Shown here one piece after another: positions 17,028 to 24,289 of a DNA stretch of 31,740 nt. The notes under the pieces were generated by a model. It ran no database searches, was not told where the DNA came from, and saw only the letters and a program-made list of their open reading frames with translations. The DNA comes from Candidatus Eiseniibacteriota bacterium (GTDB lineage: Bacteria > Eisenbacteria > RBG-16-71-46 > CAIMUX01). Numbering within the stretch: position 1 is the first letter of the stretch; every line of letters starts with the position of its first letter. The position numbers and the translations under genes were made by a program. The stretch lies in the NCBI GenBank assembly GCA_029569475.1, contig JAKQSZ010000022.1, positions 1 to 31,740 on the forward strand. The letters are read 5' to 3'.

Positions 17028-18466
17028 AGTCACCAGAGAGCCTCGTAACGCCCCAGCCTCATGCCCGCGCGAGCCGCGACGATGGACATTCGGCCGGCCG
17101 GATCCGCCGTCGCGTCATCGCGGGTGGGGCAGGTATGCACGTGAAGATCTCACCACCCCTGAGGAGAAACCCCGGCCGGGGCTCGGCTGGCAGACATCGC
17201 GAGGCTCAGGCGGGAGAGGCGTCCCTGCTCACGCTGGCGGTCGCCGGCCTCTCTCTGGTTTTCTTGCTGGCCGCGGCGGGGTGCGACAAGAAGGAGAGCC
17301 ATGCTTCCGGCAGCGCGGCCCGGGGAGCGGGAGCAACGGCAGTCGCGACCGGCGGGTCGGCGGCGGAGGGGGCCGGAGGGGCCGGAGAGACTGGCGGAGC
17401 GGGAGGAACTAGAGGAGCTGGAGCAGCCGGTGGCAACCGGGGCCGGGGGGGGCCCAGAGGCGCAGCGGCCTTTCCGGTCGAGGTGACGCCGGTCGAGGGT
17501 CGTTCCGTCGAGTACATCGTTTCGGCGGTTGGTTCGGTGGAGGCCTTCGAGGTGGTGCACGTGACCGCTCGCGTGGCCGGCGCGGTCGAACGGGTCGCCT
17601 TCCGCGAGGGAGATGCGGCGCGCGCCGGGGACGTGCTGGTCGAGATCGAGCCGGAACGCTACCAATTCGTCCGTGAGGAAGCCGATGCCGCCTTGGAGAA
17701 GGCACGGGCGGCGCTGGCCGAGGCCGAGGCCGGCTTCAACCGCCGGGAGAGCGTGAACCAGAAGACGCCGGGCTTGATCCCCGGGGAGGAGGTCGACGCC
17801 TGGAGGACGCGCGTCCGCACGGCGGCCGCCGAGGTCGCCGCCCGCGAGGCGGATCTGAAGCTGGCCGAGCGCAACGAACGCGACGCGCGCGCCTCCGCGC
17901 CCGTTCCCGGGATCCTGCAGACGCGCGATGTGCAGACCGGCCAGTACGTGCAGCCCGGAGACATGCTCGCGACCCTGGTCCGGCGCGAACCGCTCCTGCT
18001 GCGCTTCGAGGTGCCCGAGGGAGAGGCGGCCCGCATCGCCCCGGGGATGACCGCCCGCTTCCGGGTTCGCGAGTCGGACCAGGAGCACTCCGCGCGGATC
18101 ACCCACGTGGCGGAGTCGGCCGACCGGCGATCGCGCATGGTGCCGGCAACCGCGGAAGTGACCAGCCCGGACCGCTCCCGCTTGCGGCCGGGCGCCTTTG
18201 CGGAGGTCTTCGTGCCGGTCGGAGTCTCGCGCGACGCGGCGGTGGTGCCACAGACCGCGGTCCGGCCGAGCGAGCGAGGCTTCCTGGCCTTTGTGATCCG
18301 GGAGGGAAAGGCCGAGGAGCGGGTCCTGACGCTCGGCCTGCGCACCTCGGACGGGCTGGTCGAGGTGCGGTCGGGGCTGGCCCCGGCCGAGAGCCTGGTG
18401 GTGCGCGGCGCGGAGGCGCTGGAAGACGGCGCCCGGGTGCGCGTGGTGCGGGGGACCGCGTCATGA
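17024..18466 (+). CDS. RND efflux periplasmic adaptor (membrane fusion lipoprotein)
   Basis: Adaptor that links the inner-membrane RND pump to the TolC-like channel, 480 residues. The GTG at 17024 overlaps the preceding stop by four bases and has GGAAGGA upstream. The signal region is odd: about 65 polar residues precede a hydrophobic stretch ending in the lipobox LAAAGC (Cys87). An internal ATG at 17135 would shorten this, but not to a normal length. A Gly/Ala-rich linker covers about residues 93-150. Then come the lipoyl half-motif VVHVTARVAGAVERVAFREG, a coiled-coil hairpin (ALEKARAALAEAEAGFNRRE to LAERNERDA), the second lipoyl half (TRDVQTGQYVQPGDMLATL) and the beta-barrel and membrane-proximal domains. 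It overlaps the RND gene by four bases. Confidence 0.88.
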   Translation: MKSPESLVTPQPHARASRDDGHSAGRIRRRVIAGGAGMHVKISPPLRRNPGRGSAGRHREAQAGEASLLTLAVAGLSLVFLLAAAGCDKKESHASGSAARGAGATAVATGGSAAEGAGGAGETGGAGGTRGAGAAGGNRGRGGPRGAAAFPVEVTPVEGRSVEYIVSAVGSVEAFEVVHVTARVAGAVERVAFREGDAARAGDVLVEIEPERYQFVREEADAALEKARAALAEAEAGFNRRESVNQKTPGLIPGEEVDAWRTRVRTAAAEVAAREADLKLAERNERDARASAPVPGILQTRDVQTGQYVQPGDMLATLVRREPLLLRFEVPEGEAARIAPGMTARFRVRESDQEHSARITHVAESADRRSRMVPATAEVTSPDRSRLRPGAFAEVFVPVGVSRDAAVVPQTAVRPSERGFLAFVIREGKAEERVLTLGLRTSDGLVEVRSGLAPAESLVVRGAEALEDGARVRVVRGTAS

Positions 18467-20997
18467 ACATCACCGAAGTCTGCATCCGCAAGCCGGTGCT
18501 GGCATGGATGCTGATCACCGCGACCGTGGTCTTCGGCCTGGTCGCCGGGTCGCGGATCGGCATCAGCCAGTTCCCCGACGTGGACTTTCCCACCATCAGC
18601 GTCTCGGTGGATTGGGAAGGCGCCGCCCCCGACGTGATCGAAAGCGACGTCATCGAGGTGCTGGAGGAGGCGCTCGTCCAGGTGGAAGGAGTGCAGTCGA
18701 TCACTTCCTCCGCGCGGCAGGGCAGCGCCAGCCTCACGGTGGAGCTCAACCTCGACCGCGATGTGGACCTGGCCATGCAGGATGTCCAGGCCAGCGTGTC
18801 CCGGGCGCAGCGGCAACTCCCCACTGACATCGATCCGCCGGTCATCTCCAAGACCAACCCCGAAGACCAGCCCATCATGTGGATCGCCGTTTCGGGACCC
18901 TTCCCGCGCAGCGTGCTGGCCGACTACACGCGTTACCGGGTCCGGGAGGAGTTGCAGACCATTCCCGGGGTCGGCGAGATCACCATGGGCGGCTACGTCG
19001 ACCGCAACGTGCGACTTTGGCTGGATGCCCGCCGGTTGGATGAGCGCGGCCTCACGGTCAGCGACGTCATCGCCTCCCTGCAGCAGGAGCACGTCGAGCT
19101 GCCGGCCGGCCGGCTGCAGACGGAGGGGCGCGAGGTCAACGTGCGCGTCCTGGGCGAGGCGCTGGACCTCGACACCTTCCGCCGCATCGTGGTAGGCGGA
19201 ACCTCCGGCGCGCCCATCTACCTCGAGGATGTCGCCCTGGTCGAGGACGGCTTCGAGGACATGCGCCGCCTGGCGCGGGTCAACGGCGAACCGGCGCAGG
19301 GGTTGGGGATCCGCAAGCAGCGGGGCGCCAATGCCGTCGCGGTGGCCGAACAGATCCGCGAGGCGCTGGCCGAGATCCAGGAGTCCCTGCCGGAAGGGAT
19401 GGCGATCGGCATCAACTTCGACTCCAGCCGCTTCATCGAGGAGTCGGTGCACGAGATCCAGTTCGAGCTGATCCTGGCCGTGCTGCTGACCGCCGTGGTC
19501 TGCTGGATGTTCCTCGGATCGTTCTCCAGCACGTTGAACGTGCTTCTGGCCATCCCGATGTCGCTGCTGGGGACGGTGGCGGCCATCTACTTCTTCGGCT
19601 ACACCTTCAACACCTTCACTCTCCTGGCCATGGCGCTGGCCGTCGGCATCGTGGTCGACGACGCCATCATGGTCCTGGAAAACATCACGCGCCATGGCGA
19701 GATGGGCAAGGACAAGGTGACCGCGGCGCGGGAGGGAACCAAGGAGATCACCTTCGCCGCGCTGTCCGCCACGATCGCGGTCGTGGCCATCTTCCTTCCG
19801 GTGGTCTTCATGGAAGGGGTGGTCGGACGCTTCTTCCTGCAGTTCGGCGTGACGCTCTGCGTCGCGGTCCTCCTCTCCTACGTCGAGGCCATCACGCTGG
19901 CGCCGGCGCGGTGCGCCCAGATCCTCGACATCCGGCATCAGGAGCGGCGGGGCATCGGCAAGTGGGTGGATCGCGGGTTCACCTGGCTGGAGTCGGCCTA
20001 TCGCGGCACCCTCCGCTTCGTCCTGGCCCGCCCCAAGCTCGTGCTGGCGGGGGCCGCCGTGCTCTTCGTGGGCGCCATGCTGGTCTTCCGCGCGCTCCCG
20101 TCGGAGTTCGTCCCCTCGCAGGACCAGAGCCGCCTGATGATCCGGCTGCAGACCGCGGTGGGATCCGACCTGTCCGAGACCGACCACCTCTTCCGCAAGG
20201 CCGAGGAGGTGGTTCGGTCGCATCCGGAGGTCGCGCGCGTCTTCGCGATCGTCGGCGGCTTCGGCGGCTCGGGCGTCAACTCGGGGATGCTGATGACGAG
20301 CCTGGTGCCTCCCTCGAAGAGGGAGAAATCGCATCTGGAGTTCGCGGCGGCCTTGCGGCGCGAACTGAATGCCATTCCGGGCCTGCGCGCCGTGGTGCAG
20401 GACCCTTCGCAGCAGGGGTTCACGGCGCGGCGCGGCTTCCCGGTGGAGTTTTCGGTGCGTGGATCACACTGGGAAGAACTGGTCAGCCTCTCCCACGAGA
20501 TCACGCGGGAGCTCGCCGCGAGCGGCCTGGTGGTCGACCTCGACACCGACTATGAGGTCGGCATGCCCGAACTGCGCGTCATGCCGGACCGGGCGCGCTG
20601 CGCCGACCTCGGCGTGTCGATCGAGGACGTGGCCAACGCGATCAACGCGACGGTGGGCGGGGTTCGTGTCGGGAAATACAACCAGGGCGGCCGCCGGATC
20701 GACGTGCGCATGCGCCTGCTGGCCGAGCAACGTTCTCGTCCCGAGGACATCTCCCGGCTGCGGGTCCGCACGGCCTCGGGCGATCTGATCCCCCTCCAGT
20801 CGGTCGTGAACACGGAGGAACGGCCCGCCCTGCAGGCGATCACGCGCCGCGACCGGGAGAGGGCGATCACGGTGTTTGCCAACGTCGCGCCGGGTCACTC
20901 GCAGCAGGAGGCTCTGGCCAAGGTCGAGGAGATCGGAAGGAGCATGCCGGTGGGCTACCGGCTAGTCCTGGGGGGCGCGAGCGTGGCCTTCCGCTAG
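18463..20997 (+). CDS. RND (HAE1/AcrB-type) efflux pump, N-terminal 844 residues, ended by in-frame TAG
   Basis: Inner-membrane proton-driven exporter. The ATG at 18463 overlaps the MFP gene by four bases (ATGA). Visible are the first membrane helix (KPVLAWMLITATVVFGLVAG), the porter domain opening (ISQFPDVDFPTISVSVDWEG) and the TM4 proton-relay Asp pair in GIVVDDAIMVLEN (D399, D400; equivalent to AcrB D407/D408). The frame stops at TAG 20995-20997 just before TM8 and resumes in the same frame at 21001. Relatives read on through this point (GG-A-AF-ES-GSLYFAL), so the TAG most likely replaces a Gln codon (CAG). TAG is used as a normal stop by other genes here, for example the GH85 gene, cstA and the end of this pump, so general recoding is unlikely. 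This piece alone lacks TM8-TM12. Confidence 0.85.
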   Translation: MNITEVCIRKPVLAWMLITATVVFGLVAGSRIGISQFPDVDFPTISVSVDWEGAAPDVIESDVIEVLEEALVQVEGVQSITSSARQGSASLTVELNLDRDVDLAMQDVQASVSRAQRQLPTDIDPPVISKTNPEDQPIMWIAVSGPFPRSVLADYTRYRVREELQTIPGVGEITMGGYVDRNVRLWLDARRLDERGLTVSDVIASLQQEHVELPAGRLQTEGREVNVRVLGEALDLDTFRRIVVGGTSGAPIYLEDVALVEDGFEDMRRLARVNGEPAQGLGIRKQRGANAVAVAEQIREALAEIQESLPEGMAIGINFDSSRFIEESVHEIQFELILAVLLTAVVCWMFLGSFSSTLNVLLAIPMSLLGTVAAIYFFGYTFNTFTLLAMALAVGIVVDDAIMVLENITRHGEMGKDKVTAAREGTKEITFAALSATIAVVAIFLPVVFMEGVVGRFFLQFGVTLCVAVLLSYVEAITLAPARCAQILDIRHQERRGIGKWVDRGFTWLESAYRGTLRFVLARPKLVLAGAAVLFVGAMLVFRALPSEFVPSQDQSRLMIRLQTAVGSDLSETDHLFRKAEEVVRSHPEVARVFAIVGGFGGSGVNSGMLMTSLVPPSKREKSHLEFAAALRRELNAIPGLRAVVQDPSQQGFTARRGFPVEFSVRGSHWEELVSLSHEITRELAASGLVVDLDTDYEVGMPELRVMPDRARCADLGVSIEDVANAINATVGGVRVGKYNQGGRRIDVRMRLLAEQRSRPEDISRLRVRTASGDLIPLQSVVNTEERPALQAITRRDRERAITVFANVAPGHSQQEALAKVEEIGRSMPVGYRLVLGGASVAFR

Positions 20998-21000
20998 TCG

Positions 21001-21567
21001 ATGGGGAGCCTCTACTTCGCCCTCTTCCTCGGGATCGGGGTGGCGTACATGGTGCTGGCCTCCCAGTTCAACTCCCTGCTTCATCCGCTGACCGTGCTGA
21101 CCATCCTGCCGCTCTCGGTAGCCGGCGCCGCCGCGGGGCTGTGGCTCACCGGCAAGACGCTCAACATCTTCAGCATGATCGGCCTCCTGCTCCTGCTGGG
21201 GATCTCGAAGAAGAACTCCATCATCCTGGTGGACTATGCGCGGCAGCGGCGCGATGAGGGCGCCGATCCTCGCACCGCCATGCTGTCGGCGGGAGAGAGG
21301 CGGCTGCGTCCGATCCTGATGACCTCGATCGCCACCATGTCGGCGGCGCTGCCTCCGGCGCTGGGGTTGGGGCCCGGTTCGGAGATTCGCATGCCCATGG
21401 CCATCGCCGTGATCGCCGGCCTGCTCGTGTCGACGGCTCTCAGTCTGCTCGTGGTCCCGGCGTTCTTCGTGACGGCCGATGGCGCCCTGGCGCGCATGAA
21501 GGGCTGGACCTTCTGGCGGCGGCAGCCTCGCCCCGCGGAGGCGCCCGCCCGGCCGGAGACCGTCTAG
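21001..21567 (+). CDS. RND efflux pump, C-terminal 188 residues downstream of the TAG
   Basis: Direct in-frame continuation of the pump: GSLYFALFLGIGVAYMVLAS is the TM8 region, SKKNSIILVDYARQRRDEGA contains the Lys equivalent to AcrB K940 (position 917 in joined numbering), and LRPILMTSIATMSAALPPAL completes the transmembrane core. Joined with the upstream part the pump is about 1033 residues, the normal size for HAE1 proteins. The relay Lys lies here while the relay Asp pair lies in the upstream part, so a working pump needs readthrough, two-part assembly or a corrected base. The ATG at 21001 could restart translation but has no good ribosome site. The stop is TAG. Confidence 0.82.
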   Translation: MGSLYFALFLGIGVAYMVLASQFNSLLHPLTVLTILPLSVAGAAAGLWLTGKTLNIFSMIGLLLLLGISKKNSIILVDYARQRRDEGADPRTAMLSAGERRLRPILMTSIATMSAALPPALGLGPGSEIRMPMAIAVIAGLLVSTALSLLVVPAFFVTADGALARMKGWTFWRRQPRPAEAPARPETV

Positions 21568-21716
21568 CCTGGCTTGAGCCGCAGCAGCGGACGCTTCGGA
21601 GCGGACCGCCTGGTCCAGCCGCGGCAGCGGTGCAGTTCGGCCGGATACCGTCTGGTCCAGACCCGGCAGCGGGGCAGTTCGGCCGGATACCGTCTGGTCC
21701 AGACCCGGCAGCGGTG
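21549..21716. repeat. 42-bp tandem repeats from the RND 3' end towards aspS
   Basis: Three units with a period of exactly 42 bases are seen by the CTGGTCCAG core at 21610, 21652 and 21694. Units 2 and 3 (from 21632 and 21674) are almost identical. A fourth, diverged copy appears to start at 21549 (CGGCCGGAGACCGTCTAGCC) and includes the last codons and stop of the RND gene, suggesting the array grew from there. In units 2 and 3 GTCTGG-T-CCAGAC is a perfect 6-bp dyad; unit 1 keeps the CTGG-T-CCAG core. Being a multiple of three, the period keeps a frame open, but the array lies before the aspS start and is probably not translated. Confidence 0.65.
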
Positions 21717-21846
21717 CGGTGCGGCGGCGGGCGGGCTCCGACGCGGCTCGCCAGGTCCGTGCGGATCTGCGATACTCCCCCGAGTCCGTGGCGCCGTAGT
21801 GTGCGCCGACACCCGGGTTCAGAACAGCACAGGCGGGACAGGGGAC

Positions 21847-23631
21847 ATGCACAAACCAAACCGGTATCGCACCCATCTCTGCGGCGAGATCCGCGCCGCC
21901 CACGTCGGACAGACGGTCACGCTTTCCGGATGGGTCCACCGCAAGCGCAACTTCGGCGGCCTCTACTTCCTCGTGCTGCGGGATCACTCGGGCATCGTCC
22001 AGGTGGTCGTCGGCACCGACGCCGGGTTCCATGAGCAGGCCGAGCAGATCCGCCTGGAGAGCGTGGTCCAGATCGAGGGGGAGGTCATCCCGCGGGAAGA
22101 AGGCAACGTCAACCCGAACATGCCCACCGGAGAGATCGAGGTGAAGGCGCGATCCTTCACCATCCACTCCACCTCCGAGATCCTGCCCTTCGCCATCGCC
22201 GACGAGATCGACGCCTCGGAGACCGAACGCCTGCGCCACCGGTTCCTGGATCTCCGCCGGGACCGGCTACAACGCAACATGGTGCTCCGTTCGCGGGTAA
22301 TCCAGTCGATCCGTCGGCGGATGACCGAGATGGACTTCCACGAGTTCCAGACCCCCATCCTGACCTCGAGCTCGCCGGAGGGAGCGCGCGACTTCCTGGT
22401 GCCCAGCCGGCTGCACCCGGGGAAGTTCTACGCCCTGCCGCAGGCGCCGCAGCAGTTCAAGCAGCTCATCATGGTGTCGGGGTTCCCCCGCTACTTCCAG
22501 ATCGCGCCCTGCTTCCGCGACGAGGACGCGCGGGCCGACCGGTCGCCGGGCGAGTTCTACCAGCTCGATCTCGAGATGGCCTTCGCGGAGCAAGAGGACG
22601 TCTTCTCGGTTCTCGAAACGCTGCTGACGGGGCTCTTCGCCGAGTTCAGCGACTGGCAGAGCACGCCCGCGCCCTTCCCCCGCCTGACCTATCGGGACGC
22701 GATGCTGCGCTACGGCAGCGACAAGCCGGATCTTCGTTTCGGGTGCGAGATCGTGGACGTCTCCACCCTCTTTGCCTCCTCGGGATTCCGGGCCTTCCAA
22801 TCCGTGGTCGACGAAGGGGGCGTGGTCCGCGCTGTTCCGGTGCCGGGCGCCGCGGGCCAGTCGCGCAAGTTCTTCGATGGACTGGACGCGTTCGTGAAGG
22901 AGCATGGCGGCAAGGGCTGCGCGTGGCTGGCGTTCCCCGAAGGGGGCGAGGCCAAGGGTTCGGTGGCGAAGTTTCTGGATGCGGCCCTGCTCGAGTCGCT
23001 CAAGGGCCTCCCGGGCGCCGGGCCGGGTTCAGCCGTCTTGCTCCTGGCGGGCAAGGCGGCGGAGGCCGCCACGCTGGCCGGCCGCGTCCGGCTGCGCGTG
23101 GCCGACGAGCTCGACCTGCGGGAGAAGAAGGCCTACCGCTTCTGCTGGATCGTCGACTTCCCCATGTTCGAGTGGGACGAGGAGCACCAGAAGGTCGAGT
23201 TCTCCCACAACCCCTTCTCCATGCCGCAAGGGGGGCTGGAGGCGCTGGAGACCCAGGACCCGTTGACCATCCTGGCCTACCAGTACGACATCGTCTGCAA
23301 CGGTGTCGAGCTCTCCTCGGGCGCCATCCGCAATCATCGTCCCGACATCATGTACAAGGCCTTCGAGATCGCGGGACACGACCGCTCGGTCGTGGATGAT
23401 CGCTTCGGCGGGATGATCCGCGCGTTCCAGTTTGGCGCGCCGCCGCACGGCGGGATCGCGCCGGGGGTGGACCGCATCGTCATGCTCCTGGCCGACGAGC
23501 CGAACATCCGCGAGGTGATCATGTTCCCGATGAACCAGAAGGCGGAGGACCTGCTGATGGGGGCGCCGTCGGAGGTTCGTCCGGCGCAGTTGGAGGAGCT
23601 GCATATCCGGGTGGAGATGCCGCGGGATTGA
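21847..23631 (+). CDS. aspS: Aspartyl-tRNA synthetase
   Basis: Charges tRNA-Asp (possibly also tRNA-Asn) in the cytoplasm. The ATG at 21847 gives 594 residues, the usual length for bacterial AspRS; the frame is open further upstream only because of the 42-bp repeats. The N-terminal OB-fold anticodon-binding domain covers about residues 1-115 (VTLSGWVHRKRNFGGLYFLV). The class II core shows motif 2, CFRDEDARADRSPGEFYQLD, and motif 3, HGGIAPGVDRIVMLLADEPN. The bacterial GAD insertion lies between them, and NGVELSSGAIRNHRPDIMYK matches one bacterial subgroup. Motif 2 carries SPGEF where QPEF is usual, a small local change. The gene stands alone after the efflux operon and ends with TGA. Confidence 0.95.
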   Translation: MHKPNRYRTHLCGEIRAAHVGQTVTLSGWVHRKRNFGGLYFLVLRDHSGIVQVVVGTDAGFHEQAEQIRLESVVQIEGEVIPREEGNVNPNMPTGEIEVKARSFTIHSTSEILPFAIADEIDASETERLRHRFLDLRRDRLQRNMVLRSRVIQSIRRRMTEMDFHEFQTPILTSSSPEGARDFLVPSRLHPGKFYALPQAPQQFKQLIMVSGFPRYFQIAPCFRDEDARADRSPGEFYQLDLEMAFAEQEDVFSVLETLLTGLFAEFSDWQSTPAPFPRLTYRDAMLRYGSDKPDLRFGCEIVDVSTLFASSGFRAFQSVVDEGGVVRAVPVPGAAGQSRKFFDGLDAFVKEHGGKGCAWLAFPEGGEAKGSVAKFLDAALLESLKGLPGAGPGSAVLLLAGKAAEAATLAGRVRLRVADELDLREKKAYRFCWIVDFPMFEWDEEHQKVEFSHNPFSMPQGGLEALETQDPLTILAYQYDIVCNGVELSSGAIRNHRPDIMYKAFEIAGHDRSVVDDRFGGMIRAFQFGAPPHGGIAPGVDRIVMLLADEPNIREVIMFPMNQKAEDLLMGAPSEVRPAQLEELHIRVEMPRD

Positions 23632-23701
23632 CCCCTTCCGGCCGCGGGACCGGCGGGACGCGAGGAAGACCGTCCAATAACACCCTCTTGGATCGATGAT
23701 C

Positions 23702-23733
23702 TGGCCACCTTTCGAACTGACGAAAGGCGGCCA
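23702..23733. repeat. Strong hairpin after aspS
   Basis: TGGCCACCTTTCG (23702-23714) and CGAAAGGCGGCCA (23721-23733) form a 13-bp stem with one G-T type mismatch and an AACTGA loop. It could end aspS transcription, but no T-tract follows. The left arm returns as TGGCCACTTTTC at 23758, so the stretch may instead be the repeated end of a lost IS21-like element; that reading is tentative. Confidence 0.45.
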
Positions 23734-23784
23734 TCACGGCACGCTCGACTCCAGTCATGGCCACTTTTCAATGAGGTGGAGCCG

Positions 23785-23925
23785 ATGTCCGAGAGGCCAT
23801 TCGTCGGACGAGACCGGTAACTCGCCGACCTCAAGAGGGTGATCGAGGACGACCGCGCCTCGAGTATGACGGCCATCTCCGGCCGGCGCCGGATCGGCAA
23901 GGCTCACCTGGACCGGGAAGCCGGT
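23785..23925 (+). pseudogene. Decayed ATPase N-terminus (Walker A region)
   Basis: From the ATG at 23785 the reading is MSERPFVGRDR, then TAA at 23818-23820, then in the same frame LADLKRVIEDDRASSMTAIS followed by GRRRIGKAHLDRE. This is the start of the FVGRE-type archaeal/bacterial AAA ATPases, which show GRRRIGKSxL as their Walker A motif; the usual Ser after GK is Ala here. Family-like sequence stops by about 23925, whereas intact members have 300-450 residues. Both the early stop and the altered Walker A point to a dead fragment. Confidence 0.55.
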
Positions 23926-24289
23926 CCGGGGATGGATCTTCTCCACCTCAGGGGTCTCGAGGGGATCGGCACGGCCGGGCAGAAGAAGCATGACTCCATG
24001 ACCCTGGAACGTCTCCGGCTCGCCCCTCTGACTCCGTCCATCCCCCGGCCTCGCTTCGATCCTGACCGCCGAAGAGTGGTCGCGCCTCAACGCGGCCGCG
24101 CCCGACGACGCCGTCCGTTCGGATGTCCTGGACAAGACCCTGATCTGGCTGATCGGGCACGATCGTCCCTCGGGATCTCCGCTCGTTCGGTCAACTGGAG
24201 CCGTGCGGCTCGCGGTTTCCGGAAAACTCCGGCGACCGGGCGAAGGAGTATGATGGTCCGCAGATGCGGCCGCGGGAGGAACCGAGAAC
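23926..24289. other. Intergenic stretch with a coding-like fragment
   Basis: No intact gene. The plus-strand frame from 24062 to a stop at 24251 reads LTAEEWSRLNAAAPDDAVRS and DVLDKTLIWLIGHDRP, which looks like true protein but has no start and no family that I recognise. It is probably the 3' end of another decayed gene. The final bases carry GGGAGGAA, the ribosome site of cstA. Confidence 0.35.

Noticed and set aside
17659..20334. 891-codon minus-strand frame opposite MFP and RND genes
   Set aside because: His/Arg/Asp-rich translation without domains; it covers parts of two well-supported plus-strand genes.
20995..20997. Amber codon reassigned to an amino acid genome-wide
   Set aside because: TAG ends the GH85 gene, cstA, the Eis-like gene and the RND gene itself at normal family lengths, so it is a true stop here.
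21590..21716. CRISPR array
   Set aside because: The 42-bp units are contiguous tandem copies without unique spacers, and no cas genes are near.
21574..21846. N-terminal extension of aspS containing SAGYRLVQTRQR repeats
   Set aside because: AspRS proteins start at the MHKPNRYRTHLCGEI position. The extension is open only because the 42-bp repeat is a multiple of three.
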